From contig NZ_LT607754.1 of the NCBI RefSeq assembly GCF_900090285.1, positions 5,420,001-5,484,000 on the forward strand: a DNA stretch of 64,000 nt. The letters run 5' to 3'. The translations under genes and the position numbers were made by a program. The notes under the pieces are model-generated. The model was not told where the DNA came from. It worked only from the letters and a program-made list of their open reading frames with translations, and ran no database searches. Position 1 is the stretch's first letter, and each line of letters opens with the position of its first letter. Shown piece after piece: positions 1-9,526 of the stretch. This stretch comes from Micromonospora inositola (GTDB lineage Bacteria; Actinomycetota; Actinomycetes; Mycobacteriales; Micromonosporaceae).

Positions 1-609
1 CGACGCCGGTGGCGCTACTACGTCGCCGCGGCGCTCGTCGCCCTGCTCGTCGCGTTGCTGCCGCCGGGGCGGGCCGCCCTCGCCGACGCCGTGGCGGGGC
101 TGCTGCGCTTCGCGGGGATCAGCATCGCGACGTCGCCCGCACCGGCGATGCCCACCGGCACACCGTCACCGTTGCCGTCGCAGCGGGCCGCCGCCTTGGC
201 GGAGGCGCAGCGGAGGGTGCGCTTCCCGATCCGCCTACCGGCGAAGCTGGGCCCGCCCGAGCAGGTACTGGTCGCCGACCTCGATGACACGGGCACCTAT
301 CGAGTCGCGACTCTGCTCTATCGCGGGGGCGCGCTGCGCATCGATGCCTTCGACGGTCGTCTCGACCCGGTCTTCCAGAAACAGGCCAGCGGGCCGGGCG
401 CGGACTGGGTCCAGGTCAACGACGACTTCGCCGTGTGGATCGGCGGCCCACATGCACTGACCTACGTCGATCGCATCGGCGCGGTCCGCGTGGAGACCGC
501 GCGGCTCGCCGCCTCGACCCTGATCTGGCAGGAGGCTGGCGTGAGCTATCGGCTTGAGGGCGACCTCACCAAGATGGAGGCTATTGAGATCGCCAACTCG
601 CTGAATTAG
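1..609 (+). CDS. Membrane-anchored hypothetical protein (5' end outside window)
   Basis: The frame is open from the first base, so the true start lies upstream. The visible 202 residues begin with a basic stretch (RRRWRYY) and one hydrophobic segment (about residues 8-24), then a Pro/Thr/Ser linker and a roughly 130-residue extracytoplasmic domain. The domain reads through LVADLDDTG and ends in YRLEGDLTKMEAIEIANSL. That tail resembles the DUF4367-type domain of proteins encoded next to ECF sigma factors in actinomycetes, so a membrane-linked regulatory or sensory role is possible. The family assignment is from memory of the tail motif only. Function is unknown. Confidence 0.6.
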   Translation, partial: RRRWRYYVAAALVALLVALLPPGRAALADAVAGLLRFAGISIATSPAPAMPTGTPSPLPSQRAAALAEAQRRVRFPIRLPAKLGPPEQVLVADLDDTGTYRVATLLYRGGALRIDAFDGRLDPVFQKQASGPGADWVQVNDDFAVWIGGPHALTYVDRIGAVRVETARLAASTLIWQEAGVSYRLEGDLTKMEAIEIANSLN

Positions 610-1047
610 CGGAAGCCCCGCCAGGGCCCAACCAGCGCATCCGCGCGCCGCGTCGCCCGGACGGGCCAGCTGCCTGGCCTCCCGCCGCAGCCTGGCAACC
701 GGGTCATGGTCGACACCGATGGTGCTGCTCTCGAAACCGGTCGGGCCGGACAGATGGATGTGGCCGCGGTCGGTGCTGTCCCGGCGGGCGTACTCGGGCT
801 GCCCGCGGCCCTCCAACAAACGGCGCAGTGCGGCAGCGGACAGCGAGGGGTCGCCGTCACCGGCGCACGAGCACCCTTGTCACGCCCGAACCTGCGGGTG
901 ACGTGTGGTGGGAAACGGGTAGCGGCCCGGCATTCGATGACGTGGCGCGGCCCGGGGAGGCCCACACCAGGCGTCGCTCGCGCGACCCCTTTCCGTTCTG
1001 TGATCAACGAACTACGGTAGGCGCGACACTAGTGCCGGCGAACGGGG
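610..1047. other. Gene-poor stretch with a possible minus-strand remnant
   Basis: No convincing gene. On the minus strand an open frame from a stop near 880 runs through a protein-like segment (about 850-640, with GQPEYARRDSTDRG and RLRREARQLARP) into the antisense of the preceding gene. It has no good start and no family I recognise. It may be the decayed end of a gene. The last 40 bases hold the leader of the GMC oxidoreductase. Confidence 0.3.
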
Positions 1048-2646
1048 GTGCCCCGCGTGGAGGAGTTCGACTACGTCGTGGTCGGTGCGGGCTCGGCCGG
1101 GTGCGTGCTGGCCAATCGGTTGACCGAGGATCGGGGCACCCGGGTGCTGCTGATCGAGGCGGGTGGTTGGGATAGCAGTCCGTTCGTCCGCATCCCCAAG
1201 GGCTTCAGCCGGCTGATGGACGACCGGCGCACCGCCTGGCACTACCCGGCTGCGGCGGGGCCGGCGCACCGCGAGGTCTGGCAGCGCGGTCGCATGATCG
1301 GCGGGTCCAGCTCGATCAATGGAATGGTGTACGGCCGCGGCGACCGGCTCGACTACGACGGGCTGGAACGCCTGGGTAACCCCGGGTGGGGATGGGACAC
1401 CATGCTGCCGATTTTCAAGCGGCTGGAGGACAACCCGTTCGGCGCCTCTGACGTACGCGGAGCCGGTGGGCCGCTGCGGCTGTCCAGCGCGACCGGTACC
1501 GACGAGCTCTGCGAGGAGACGATCGCCGCCGGGGTGGAGTTGGGCTGGCACCGGGCGGACGATCTGAACGCCCACGACGACGAGCGGATCGGCTACCTCA
1601 TGGCGACCATTCGCGACGGTCGCCGGACCAGTGCCGCCGATGCTTTCCTGCACCCGGTACGCGACCGGCCCAACCTGACCGTGGCGGTGGGGACGGTCGT
1701 GCTCCGGGTCCTCGTGCAGGACGGCCGAGCGATCGGGGTGCGCGCCCGCCGGCACGCGCAGACGATTGACTATGCCGCCTCCGCTGAGGTGATCCTCGCC
1801 GCCGGCGCCATCGCCACCCCGCAGTTGTTGCAGGTTTCCGGCATCGGTCCGGCCGACACGCTGCGCCGCGCCGGTGTCGACGTGCTGCTCGACCGGGCCC
1901 GGGTGGGGGCCGGCATGCGGGAGCACCGGTCGATGCCGTTGCAGTTCCGGCTGAACACCGCGGGCGGCTACAACCCGATGCTCAGCGGCCGGCTCGGCCA
2001 GGGGCGGGCCATGCTGCGGTACCTGCTGACCCGCCAGGGCCCGCTCGCCCTGCCGGTGTACGACGTCGGGGCGTACATCCGCTCCGGCCCGGAGGCGGAC
2101 CGTCCCGACGCGCAGCTGCTGATCGCGCCCTTCTCGGCGGCGCCGCGGCGCCCGGGGCGCGCGCTGGAGTTGGAGACCGAGCCGGGGCTGATGGGCCTGG
2201 CGACCGTGACCCGGCCGGACAGCGAGGGCAGTCTGGCAATCACCTCGGCGGATCCGGCGGTGTCACCGCGGATCGTCGCCAACTATTTCCGGACCCCACA
2301 TGACCGTCGCGTCGCGGTGGGCGCCTTCCGGCGGATGCGGGAGCTGTTCGCCACCGGGCCGATCGCGAAGCGGATCTCCGCGGAGACACTGCCCGGTCCG
2401 GCGGTACAGGACGACGGCGAAATCATCAACGCGGCGCTGGCGCACGGCTACTGCGGGTACCACGCGGTAGGGACCTGCGCGATGGGCCCGGACGACGAGT
2501 TCGTGGTCGACCCGCGGCTCCGGGTCCGCGGCGTCGACGGCCTGCGGATCGTCGACGCCTCCGTGCTGCCGGTACTGGTCTCCGGCTACCTCAACGCCCC
2601 GGTGATGGCACTGGCCTGGCGGGCCGCCGACCTGATCCTGGCGTGA
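1048..2646 (+). CDS. GMC family FAD-dependent oxidoreductase (choline dehydrogenase-like)
   Basis: 532 residues, the usual GMC length. The N-terminus carries the FAD-binding VVGAGSAGCVLANRL (about residues 10-24). GMC signature 1 appears as GGSSSINGMVYGRG (about 88-101) and signature 2 as GAIATPQLLQVSGIGP (about 252-267). The C-terminal catalytic pair is H472 in GYHAVGTCAMG and N516 in SGYLNAP. Family members oxidise alcohols (choline, sugars, long-chain or aryl alcohols) to aldehydes with FAD. The substrate cannot be read from sequence. GTG at 1048 follows a G-rich SD (cggggg). No signal peptide, so cytoplasmic. It stands alone, followed by a weak hairpin. Confidence 0.9.
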   Translation: MPRVEEFDYVVVGAGSAGCVLANRLTEDRGTRVLLIEAGGWDSSPFVRIPKGFSRLMDDRRTAWHYPAAAGPAHREVWQRGRMIGGSSSINGMVYGRGDRLDYDGLERLGNPGWGWDTMLPIFKRLEDNPFGASDVRGAGGPLRLSSATGTDELCEETIAAGVELGWHRADDLNAHDDERIGYLMATIRDGRRTSAADAFLHPVRDRPNLTVAVGTVVLRVLVQDGRAIGVRARRHAQTIDYAASAEVILAAGAIATPQLLQVSGIGPADTLRRAGVDVLLDRARVGAGMREHRSMPLQFRLNTAGGYNPMLSGRLGQGRAMLRYLLTRQGPLALPVYDVGAYIRSGPEADRPDAQLLIAPFSAAPRRPGRALELETEPGLMGLATVTRPDSEGSLAITSADPAVSPRIVANYFRTPHDRRVAVGAFRRMRELFATGPIAKRISAETLPGPAVQDDGEIINAALAHGYCGYHAVGTCAMGPDDEFVVDPRLRVRGVDGLRIVDASVLPVLVSGYLNAPVMALAWRAADLILA

Positions 2647-2689
2647 GACGTGCCCCGTTGAGCGAGTACGGAATGCAGGACAACGAACG

Positions 2690-2706
2690 GCCGAGGTCCT
2701 CTCGGC
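2690..2706 (+). terminator. Short hairpin after the GMC oxidoreductase gene
   Basis: GCCGAG-GTCCT-CTCGGC forms a 6-bp stem with a 5-nt loop, 44 bases past the stop codon. No T-run follows, as is common in actinomycetes. A plausible but weak terminator. Confidence 0.35.
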
Positions 2707-2798
2707 ACCGTTGAGCAGTTCGCGGTCACGTTCGAGAGGATCTGACCGGAATGCCGCCTATCGCCGACGCCAGTCCGGCAACCGAGGCACCAGGACGG

Positions 2799-3128
2799 TC
2801 AGCCCACGAGGAGCCCACCCAGCACGGCCACGTCCACCGCGAAGGGTAGATACATCGGACCAGAGCCGAAGATGTCTCGGAACGCGTCGGCCACATACGT
2901 CGTCGGCACCGCGTACGCCAGCGGGCGAAGCACCGCCGGGTGGGCGTCCAGCCGCGTCATCACTGGCGAGAGGAGGAGCGCGAAGGCGAGGACGGCCACG
3001 ACTGCGGCGATGGAGATTCCGGCGATCGCGAGGCACACCCGAGGGCTGAACGACCAGGCCCGCGGAGCACCGAGGCCCGGGGCCGCCGCGGACCCAGCGG
3101 TGCCCTGAGCCACCCCGGGGCCGACCAC
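2799..3128 (-). pseudogene. C-terminal fragment of an ABC-2 type transporter permease
   Basis: A 109-residue frame whose last 70 residues look like the end of an ABC-2 permease: a hydrophobic helix (about 31-53, AGISIAAVVAVLAFALLL), a loop with RLDAHPAVLRPLAYAVPTTYV and ADAFRDI, then a final hydrophobic segment ending GGLLVG. Full permeases have about 240-270 residues and six helices, so at least the first four are missing. The first 25 residues (Gly/Ala/Pro-rich) do not look coding. No ATPase partner lies nearby. Best read as a remnant; a short membrane protein is the alternative. Confidence 0.45.
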
Positions 3129-3211
3129 CGGACCCGGCGGTGCGATGAGCGGCCGAGGCCGCCCACCGCACAGGTGGGCCGCCAGGACGTGCCTGACGGC
3201 CCAACGGTGGC

Positions 3212-4792
3212 TCAGTGGATGGCGACTGGTGTCGTGGACTGCTCCCCCTGGTCGCCGAGCAGGTGCGACGGCTCGCGTCGACGGGGCAGGAACGCGACCG
3301 GGATGAACGTGGCCAGCACGAGCGCGAATCCGACCCAGAACGTGGTGGCGAAGGAGTTGGCCGCGAAGTCGAGGCCGCGCTCGATGATCGACGGATCGAC
3401 CGGGAACTGCTGGGTCAGCTCCGGCCGCTGCTGGCTGGCGATGGCCAGCCCGGCCTCAGTGATCGGCTTGCCGCTCGGATCCGTCACGCCGGGGATCGGC
3501 CGGGAGCCGTTCAGCTCGTTGGTGAGGATCACCGACATCACCGCGGCGCCTACCGAGCCGCCGATCTGCTGAAGGATGTTGACCAGGGTGGAGCCGCGGG
3601 CCACCTCCTGGGCGTGCAGGGTCTTCAGCGCCGAGGTCATGATCGGCATCATGGTGCCCCCCATGCCCAGGCCCATGACGAACAGCGACCCGCAGAGCAG
3701 CCAGTACGAGGTGTGCGGGTCGACCTGGGTGAAGGTGAAGAACCCGAGGACGATGAGCCCCAGCGCGAAGGGCACCGTCCGGCCGACGGGCACCCGGTCG
3801 GCCAAGATCCCGGCGACCGGCATCGTGATCATCGCGCCGATGCCCTGTGGTGCGATCAGCAGGCCGGCGGCCAGCGTCGACTCGCCGCGGACCTGCAGGA
3901 AGTAGCTCGGGAACAGCAGCCCGGCGCCCATGAACGCGATGATGAACACGAACAGGGTCGCCGCCGCGACGGTCAGGTTGCGGTTGGCAAACAGCCGCAG
4001 GTCGAGCAGGGGGTGCCGAGGCTTGAACGAGTACATGACGAACCCCACCACGAGCGCGGCGCCGATCAGCATGGGCACCCACACCTCAGCGTCGGCGAAC
4101 GTGCCGGCCTCGGGCAGCGAGGAGACGCCGTAGAGAAACAGGGCGAGCCCCGGCGAGAGCATCAGCATGCCGAGGAAGTCGAACGACTCCGACGGCTCGG
4201 GGTTGTCCTTCGGCAGCGCCAGCAGAGCGTAGACGAGCGCGACGGCGCCGATCGGCAGGTTGATCAGGAAGATCCAGCGCCAACTCGCCGTGTCGATCAG
4301 CCACCCGCCGAGGATCGGGCCGCCGATCGGCCCGAGCAGCATCGGGATGCCGAGGACAGCCATCAACCGACCGATCCGGTTCGGCCCGGCCGCCCGAGTC
4401 ATGATCGTCATGCCCAGCGGCATGAGCATGCCGCCGCCGAGGCCCTGCAGGACGCGGTAGCCGATCAGCTGTCCGATCGTGTCGGCAGTGGCGCACAGCC
4501 CGGACCCGATCGTGAACAGCCCCAGCGCGACCATGTAGAGGCGCTTGGTGCCGAAACGGTCTGCGGCCCAACCGCTGAGCGGGATCACCGTGGCCAGCGC
4601 GAGCGTGTAGCCGGTCATCGTCCACGCGACTCGGGCGTAGGACGCGTCGAACTCGCTCTGGAACGTCGGTAGCGCGACGCTGACGACCGTCACATCGAGG
4701 ATCGACATGATCGCACCGAGAACGACGACTCCCGCCACCTTGAGAACCGCGGCGTCGAGCTTGTCCGGTGTCGCGACAGATTGCTGGGTCAC
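3212..4792 (-). CDS. MFS transporter, DHA2 (EmrB/QacA) drug:H+ antiporter type
   Basis: 526 residues with about 14 hydrophobic segments, typical of the 14-TM DHA2 exporters. The first helix has LDVTVVSVALPTF (diagnostic for EmrB/QacA), motif A is GWAADRFGTKR and motif C lies around LLGPIGGPILGGW. It should export hydrophobic compounds against a proton gradient. I chose GTG at 4792, giving MTQQSVATPDK, because AGGAG sits 7 bases upstream; the frame stays open 24 codons further but that stretch is not conserved-looking. It lies downstream of the ROK gene on the same strand, 305 bases away, so it probably has its own promoter. Confidence 0.9.
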   Translation of the reverse strand: MTQQSVATPDKLDAAVLKVAGVVVLGAIMSILDVTVVSVALPTFQSEFDASYARVAWTMTGYTLALATVIPLSGWAADRFGTKRLYMVALGLFTIGSGLCATADTIGQLIGYRVLQGLGGGMLMPLGMTIMTRAAGPNRIGRLMAVLGIPMLLGPIGGPILGGWLIDTASWRWIFLINLPIGAVALVYALLALPKDNPEPSESFDFLGMLMLSPGLALFLYGVSSLPEAGTFADAEVWVPMLIGAALVVGFVMYSFKPRHPLLDLRLFANRNLTVAAATLFVFIIAFMGAGLLFPSYFLQVRGESTLAAGLLIAPQGIGAMITMPVAGILADRVPVGRTVPFALGLIVLGFFTFTQVDPHTSYWLLCGSLFVMGLGMGGTMMPIMTSALKTLHAQEVARGSTLVNILQQIGGSVGAAVMSVILTNELNGSRPIPGVTDPSGKPITEAGLAIASQQRPELTQQFPVDPSIIERGLDFAANSFATTFWVGFALVLATFIPVAFLPRRREPSHLLGDQGEQSTTPVAIH

Positions 4793-5097
4793 AAAAAGTC
4801 TCCTGAGTTCGGTTCGGCCGCCGGACGGTGGGCGGCACCGCGCCTGTCGAGCGCGAGGTGTCACGTACGGAAAGCGAGGTCCACACGCAGACTAAAGACC
4901 CGCACCGACACTTGCGCTCGGATTAGCAGCCACCGCCCTCGGCGGCAGGTCAGCGCCAGCCCGTCGTCGACCCGAGTATGCCCCGTACCGCCCGGTCCAG
5001 AATGTCACTGCCGTCCACCTCGAGCCCTGCAGCGACGGGCAGGGCGCGCACCTCGGACCTTCTCCCCGCCCGCTCGCGCTGTCCTTGCCGAAGCCGG
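4793..5097. other. Upstream region of the exporter with a possible regulator remnant
   Basis: Holds the likely promoter of the exporter. On the minus strand a frame ending at 4950 reads RALPVAAGLEVDG, then ILDRAVRGILG. It looks like the tail of an alpha-helical regulator such as TetR, which often accompanies DHA2 exporters. There is no start and the fragment is short, so this is a guess. Confidence 0.25.
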
Positions 5098-6279
5098 TCA
5101 ACCGCCGTCGGAGCCGCTGACGACTCGCAGGAGCTCAGCGCGTGCGGCCTGCAGGGCGACGAACAATGCTCCCGTGAGGGATGCCGCCTCGCCCAGCGCG
5201 CTGGTCTCGATCCGTGGCGGAAACGGCGCGTACGCGTTGACGGTCTCCCGGACCGTCGGCAGCAGCAGCGGGTTGCGGCCGACGCCCCCGCCGAGGACGA
5301 CGAGCTCGGGGTCGAAGATCGCACACGCGCTGGCGATCGTGAGGCCGAGTTGCCGAGCCTCCGCCTCCACCAGATCACGCGCGGCGGGCACGCCCGTGGC
5401 GGCCTGGGCGAACAACTCCTCCACCGAAGACGGCCGCGTGCCGGGCCAGGACCTGCGGGCGTCGAGAGCCGCGAGAACGCCGTACGCCCCGGCCTCGTCG
5501 GCCAGCTGCTCCCTGCCGCGACCGACCCGCTGTCCCGGCGGCACCGAACCCGGCAGCGGGAGGTAGGCCACCTCTCCGGCGGCACCGTGCGCGCCGCGTA
5601 CGAGCTCGCCGTCGTGAACCAGACCCATGCCGATGCCGGCACCGACGGCCAGGAACGCGAACGTCCCGACCTCCCGGGCGTGCCCCCGCCAGCGCTCGCC
5701 CAGCGCCGCGAGGTTGACGTTGTTCTCCAGCACGATCGGAGCGTCGACGCGCGCCTCGAGCGGGGTGATCAGGTCGAACGAGCCCTCCTCACCGAGGTTG
5801 CGGGCGACCGACATGGTGCGACCGTCGGCATGGACGGCACCGGGCGCCGACACGCCGACCCTACGAAGTGGCCCGAGCTGATCCCCCACCGCCTTCGTCG
5901 CGGCCGTGATCATCCGGGCAACCTGCACGGCGACACGGATCGCGCCGGTTGCTCTGGTGGCCTGCCGCTGCTCGAAACAGAGAGCGCCGCTCATGTCCGC
6001 CGCCGCGACCCGGAGGTTGTCGCCACCGACGTCGACCGCGACCACGTACCCCGCGGTTGGGGCAAGCCGGTAGTAGGTGGGCACCCGACCCGGACGACCG
6101 CGTCGCACACCGGCGTCGACGATCAGGCCGGTGTCGACGAGCCGGCGTACCACCTCGGAGATGGTGGGCCGCGACAAACTCGTCCGGTTGGCAAGCTCCG
6201 GCCGGGTCATGGGCACGCTGTCGAGCAGTGCGGCCAGCACCAACCGACCGGACGAGTCGACGGAGACCAAGGCTTCCAC
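5098..6279 (-). CDS. ROK family transcriptional repressor (sugar responsive)
   Basis: 393 residues. An N-terminal winged helix (about 1-70; RPELANRTSLSRPTISEVVRRL) precedes a ROK sugar-binding domain with VVAVDVGGDNLRVAA, LENNVNLAALGE and GAGIGMGLVHDGELVRGAHGAAGEV. The zinc motif CxCGxxGC of many ROK proteins is absent: the equivalent loop, PPGQRVGRGRE, has no cysteine. It is divergent from the sugar ABC operon and should repress it until a sugar ligand binds. Context points to a glucosamine- or GlcNAc-containing ligand. In Streptomyces the ROK protein CsnR controls chitosan uptake and chitosanase in a similar arrangement (family knowledge). The putative operator at 6353-6371 lies in the shared intergenic region. 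Confidence 0.88.
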   Translation of the reverse strand: MEALVSVDSSGRLVLAALLDSVPMTRPELANRTSLSRPTISEVVRRLVDTGLIVDAGVRRGRPGRVPTYYRLAPTAGYVVAVDVGGDNLRVAAADMSGALCFEQRQATRATGAIRVAVQVARMITAATKAVGDQLGPLRRVGVSAPGAVHADGRTMSVARNLGEEGSFDLITPLEARVDAPIVLENNVNLAALGERWRGHAREVGTFAFLAVGAGIGMGLVHDGELVRGAHGAAGEVAYLPLPGSVPPGQRVGRGREQLADEAGAYGVLAALDARRSWPGTRPSSVEELFAQAATGVPAARDLVEAEARQLGLTIASACAIFDPELVVLGGGVGRNPLLLPTVRETVNAYAPFPPRIETSALGEAASLTGALFVALQAARAELLRVVSGSDGG

Positions 6280-6352
6280 TCCTTCGCCTGTTGGATCCGG
6301 AAGGCTGCGATGACGGCCTTGACCCGTGATCGCGAACCGAGTACAAGTTTTT

Positions 6353-6371
6353 GTTAAGCAGCCTACCTAAT
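6353..6371 (+). promoter_or_regulatory. Putative ROK operator in front of the sugar ABC operon
   Basis: GTTAAGCAGCCTACCTAAT, an imperfect inverted repeat ending five bases before the AGGAGG of the solute-binding protein gene. Fourteen of 18 aligned positions match the site at 15017-15034 in front of the GH20 gene. Bound repressor here would block the ABC operon promoter. Confidence 0.6.
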
Positions 6372-6387
6372 GCCCAGGAGGGCGATC

Positions 6388-7707
6388 ATGTCGGAGAGCA
6401 TGAGCGAGCTGTCCAGGCGAAGACTCCTTCAATTGTCGGCTGTCAGTGGCGCGGGCCTCCTTCTCGCGGCCTGCGACGTCGGCGGAGGCAACGACAGTGG
6501 CGCGAGCGGTGACCGGGGCGCGGCAGGCACCGGTGAAGGCCAGATCAAGGCGCTGTTCATGAAGCAGGCCGGCTATTCCGAGGACGACATCCGCGCGATG
6601 ACCGACGAGTTCCAGAAGAAGTATCCGAAGATCACCATCGAGCCGTCCTTCGTCGCCTACGAGGCGCTGCACGACAAGATCGTGGCGGCGGCCCCGGCCA
6701 GCACCTTCGACGTGGTGCTGATCGACGTGATCTGGCCGGCCGAGTTCGGCAGCAAACGCATCGTCACCGACGTGACCGACCAGTTCCCCGCGGCGTGGAA
6801 GAGCGACATGCTCGGTGGGGCGCTGGCGACCGCCGCCTACCGTGACCGCTACTTCGGCGTCCCGTGGATTCTCGACACGAAGTACTTCTTCTACAACACG
6901 GACATGCTGAGCAGGGCGGGCGTCGCTCCGGCGAGCCTGTCCACCTGGGAGGGCGTCCTCGCAGCCGCCCGGACGCTCAAGGCGAAGAAGGTCGTCGACT
7001 ATCCGCTGATCTGGAGCTGGAAGCAGGCTGAGGCGCTCATCTGCGACTACACGCAGCTCGTGGGCGCCTTCGGCGGCAAGTTCCTGTCGGACGACGGCGG
7101 ATCCGTGGCCTTCAACACCGGCGGGGGCCTGCAGGCGCTGGAGTTCATGAAGATGACCCTCGACACCAAGCTCACCAACCCCAACTCGGTCGAGTCCCTG
7201 GAAGAGGACGTTCGCAAGATCTTCTCCGACGGCCAGGCGGCCATGGCGCTCAACTGGACCTACATGTTCAACGCCGCCAACGACCCGCAGCAGTCGAAAG
7301 TCGTCGGCAAGGTCGGCGTGGCGGCCACGCCAGCGGGACCGGCCAGCGCCCCGGGCGTCAACGGCTCGATGGCCCTGTCGGTCAGCTCCGGCAGTAAGAA
7401 CCAGAAGGCCGCCTGGACATACGTCAGCTACATCACCAGCGCTGACGTGCAGAACAAGTACGCCAAGAGTTCGCTGCCGTGCTGGACGAAGTCGTACGAC
7501 GACAGTGCGGTCGTGTCCGCGCTGCCGCAGGTGGTGCCGGTGGCCCGGAAACAGCTCGCCAACCTCATCGCCCGGCCGCAGGTGCCCCGCTACAACGAGA
7601 TCAGCCAGATCCTGCAGGCCGAGGTGCAGAACGCGTTGCTCGGCAGGAAACCGGCGAAGAAGGCTCTGGACGACGCCGCCGAACAAGCCCGTAGCCTGCT
7701 GTCATGA
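6388..7707 (+). CDS. Sugar ABC transporter solute-binding lipoprotein
   Basis: 439 residues from ATG 6388, chosen because AGGAGG lies 6-7 bases upstream; an ATG at 6370 has no SD and sits in the operator. The signal region has SRRRLLQLSAV (possible Tat signal) and lipobox LLAAC with the lipidated Cys at residue 29. The mature part is a family 1 solute-binding protein (extended N-terminal lobe IKALFMKQAGYSEDDIRAM, then FQKKYPKITIEPSF). It captures an oligosaccharide outside the membrane and delivers it to the two permeases, whose genes overlap its 3' end. The neighbouring glycosidases suggest chito- or chitosan oligosaccharides. No ATPase gene follows, so a shared MsiK-type ATPase is likely used. 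Confidence 0.9.
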   Translation: MSESMSELSRRRLLQLSAVSGAGLLLAACDVGGGNDSGASGDRGAAGTGEGQIKALFMKQAGYSEDDIRAMTDEFQKKYPKITIEPSFVAYEALHDKIVAAAPASTFDVVLIDVIWPAEFGSKRIVTDVTDQFPAAWKSDMLGGALATAAYRDRYFGVPWILDTKYFFYNTDMLSRAGVAPASLSTWEGVLAAARTLKAKKVVDYPLIWSWKQAEALICDYTQLVGAFGGKFLSDDGGSVAFNTGGGLQALEFMKMTLDTKLTNPNSVESLEEDVRKIFSDGQAAMALNWTYMFNAANDPQQSKVVGKVGVAATPAGPASAPGVNGSMALSVSSGSKNQKAAWTYVSYITSADVQNKYAKSSLPCWTKSYDDSAVVSALPQVVPVARKQLANLIARPQVPRYNEISQILQAEVQNALLGRKPAKKALDDAAEQARSLLS

Positions 7708-8681
7708 CGGCGGCGCCCCCGGCGCGCCCGGCACCCGCGCCACCGGCGACTCGGCGTGTCCCGCCGGCGCGCCGGTGGCCGTTTACCAGGCGCGCCGGGG
7801 GCGGTCAGGTCCGGCTGGCGCTGCTGCTGCTCCTGCCCGCGGCGATCGTCGTGTTCGGCGTGGTGCTGTACCCGGCCGGGCGCGCTCTCGTCATCTCGTT
7901 CTACGACGTCGACAGCCCGTTCCCCGGTCGCTACCCGCTCGTCGGCCTACGCAACTACACCGAGATCCTTGCCGACCACCGGTTGTGGACGGCGGTCGGG
8001 CACACCGCCTACTTCACCGCCGTCTCCACCGCGCTCGAGCTCGTCCTCGGTCTGGGGCTGGCTCAACTGCTCGCCGCGCCGTTGCGGCTGCGGTGGCTCT
8101 TCCGCGCGATCGTGATCCTGCCGTGGGCGCTGCCGACGATCGTCAACGCAGCGATGTGGCGGTGGATCCTCAACGCCCAGTACGGCGTGGCCAACGCGCT
8201 GCTCACCGAACTGCACCTGCAGGGCGGCTATCGGTCGTGGCTGGGCAGCGACCCCTTCCTCGCCCTGAACATGGTGATCGTGGCCGACGTCTGGAAGAAC
8301 ACGTCACTGGTCGCGTTCTTCCTGCTGGCCGGCCTACAGACGATCCCGCAAGGGCTCTACGAGGCGGCGCGGGTGGACGGGGCGGGGCCGATCCGCTCGT
8401 TCTTCCGCATCACGCTCCCACTGCTGGTGCCCAATATCGCGCTGGTGCTGGTGCTGCGCACCATCGAGGCGTTCAAGGTGTTCGACATCGTCTACGTCAT
8501 GACCGGCGGTGGTCCCGCGAGCGGCACCCAGACGGTCACCTTCTTCACCTACCTCCAGGCGTTTTCGGCCCAACGGTTCAGCTCGGGGGCGTCGTTGGCC
8601 TATCTGACGGTGGTCGCCATCCTCGTGCTGGCCCTGATCTACCTTCGGCTGCTGCGGCAGAGCGAGCTGAGGTCGCCATGA
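7704..8681 (+). CDS. Sugar ABC transporter permease (MalF/UgpA-like)
   Basis: 325 residues. It starts at ATG 7704 inside the stop of the binding-protein gene (ATGA overlap), so translation is coupled. After a Pro/Ala-rich, basic N-terminus there are six hydrophobic segments. The EAA loop that docks the ATPase reads EAARVDGAGPIRSFFRITLP, and FKVFDIVYVMTGGGP is typical of the MalF/UgpA branch. It forms the membrane channel together with the next permease. Confidence 0.93.
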   Translation: MTAAPPARPAPAPPATRRVPPARRWPFTRRAGGGQVRLALLLLLPAAIVVFGVVLYPAGRALVISFYDVDSPFPGRYPLVGLRNYTEILADHRLWTAVGHTAYFTAVSTALELVLGLGLAQLLAAPLRLRWLFRAIVILPWALPTIVNAAMWRWILNAQYGVANALLTELHLQGGYRSWLGSDPFLALNMVIVADVWKNTSLVAFFLLAGLQTIPQGLYEAARVDGAGPIRSFFRITLPLLVPNIALVLVLRTIEAFKVFDIVYVMTGGGPASGTQTVTFFTYLQAFSAQRFSSGASLAYLTVVAILVLALIYLRLLRQSELRSP

Positions 8682-9526
8682 GAGCAAGCCTGGGCTATCG
8701 CCTCTTCATCCACCTGGCCGCGCTCGCCACGTCCGCGGTGATCCTCGCGCCGTTCGCCTGGCTGCTCTACTCGTCGTTCGTGGGGCAGACCGACCTCGTC
8801 TCCCGGCCGATGCGCTGGCTGCCCGAGCACGTCACGCTGGACCGTTACCGCGAGATCTTCGCCGGCGGCGGCACCAGCGCCGGCGCCGCGTTCCGCAGCG
8901 CGATGGTCAACAGCTTCCTGGTGGCGGGCGGGACGGTGATCATTGCGCTCACCGTCGGGGTGCTGGGCGGTTACGCGCTGGCCCGGCTGCGGTTTCCCCT
9001 CAGGCGGGTGACGCTGCTGTCGTTCCTGGTCACCTACATGCTGCCACCGATCGCCCTGATCATCCCGCTCTATCTGCTCATGTCGCGCTTCGGGCTGCTC
9101 GACACCAGGACCGGTCTCATCATCGTGTACTGCTCGCTGGCCACGCCGTTCGCCCTGTGGAACATGAGCACCTTCTTCGCATCCCTGCCGGTGGAGCTCG
9201 AGGAGGCCGCCCGAGTAGACGGATGTACCCGACTCGGCGCCCTCGTACGAGTGATGCTGCCGCTGTCCAAGCCCGGCATCCTGGCCACCGCCCTCTATGC
9301 GTTCCTGTTGTGCTGGGACGAGTTCCTCTACTCGCTGATCTTCACGTCCACCGCACAGGCCAAGACGGTTCCGGTCGCGATCGCCGAGTTCACCGGGCGC
9401 AACGCCGTCGACTTCGGCCTCATCGCCGCCGGCGGGGTCCTCGCCGCGCTGCCGCCCGTGGCGCTGGCGGTGATGTTCCAGCGCTACCTCATCAGTGGCC
9501 TCGCGTCCGGGGCGGTGAAGGGATGA
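8678..9526 (+). CDS. Sugar ABC transporter permease (MalG/UgpE-like)
   Basis: 282 residues from ATG 8678, which overlaps the preceding stop (ATGA). A longer open frame begins far upstream but runs antisense or out of frame to the first permease and is spurious. Six hydrophobic segments and an EAA loop EEAARVDGCTRLGALVRVMLP mark the MalG/UgpE branch. It pairs with the upstream permease in a sugar importer of the CUT1 class. The start of the SIS gene overlaps its end. Confidence 0.93.
   Translation: MRASLGYRLFIHLAALATSAVILAPFAWLLYSSFVGQTDLVSRPMRWLPEHVTLDRYREIFAGGGTSAGAAFRSAMVNSFLVAGGTVIIALTVGVLGGYALARLRFPLRRVTLLSFLVTYMLPPIALIIPLYLLMSRFGLLDTRTGLIIVYCSLATPFALWNMSTFFASLPVELEEAARVDGCTRLGALVRVMLPLSKPGILATALYAFLLCWDEFLYSLIFTSTAQAKTVPVAIAEFTGRNAVDFGLIAAGGVLAALPPVALAVMFQRYLISGLASGAVKG

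Noticed and set aside
3215..4672. A 485-codon plus-strand frame
   Set aside because: Antisense to the DHA2 exporter, rich in Arg/Gln/Asp/His, no family.
7505..8677. Possible fusion in front of the second permease
   Set aside because: The frame runs out of phase through two real genes. The ATGA overlap at 8678 gives the true start.
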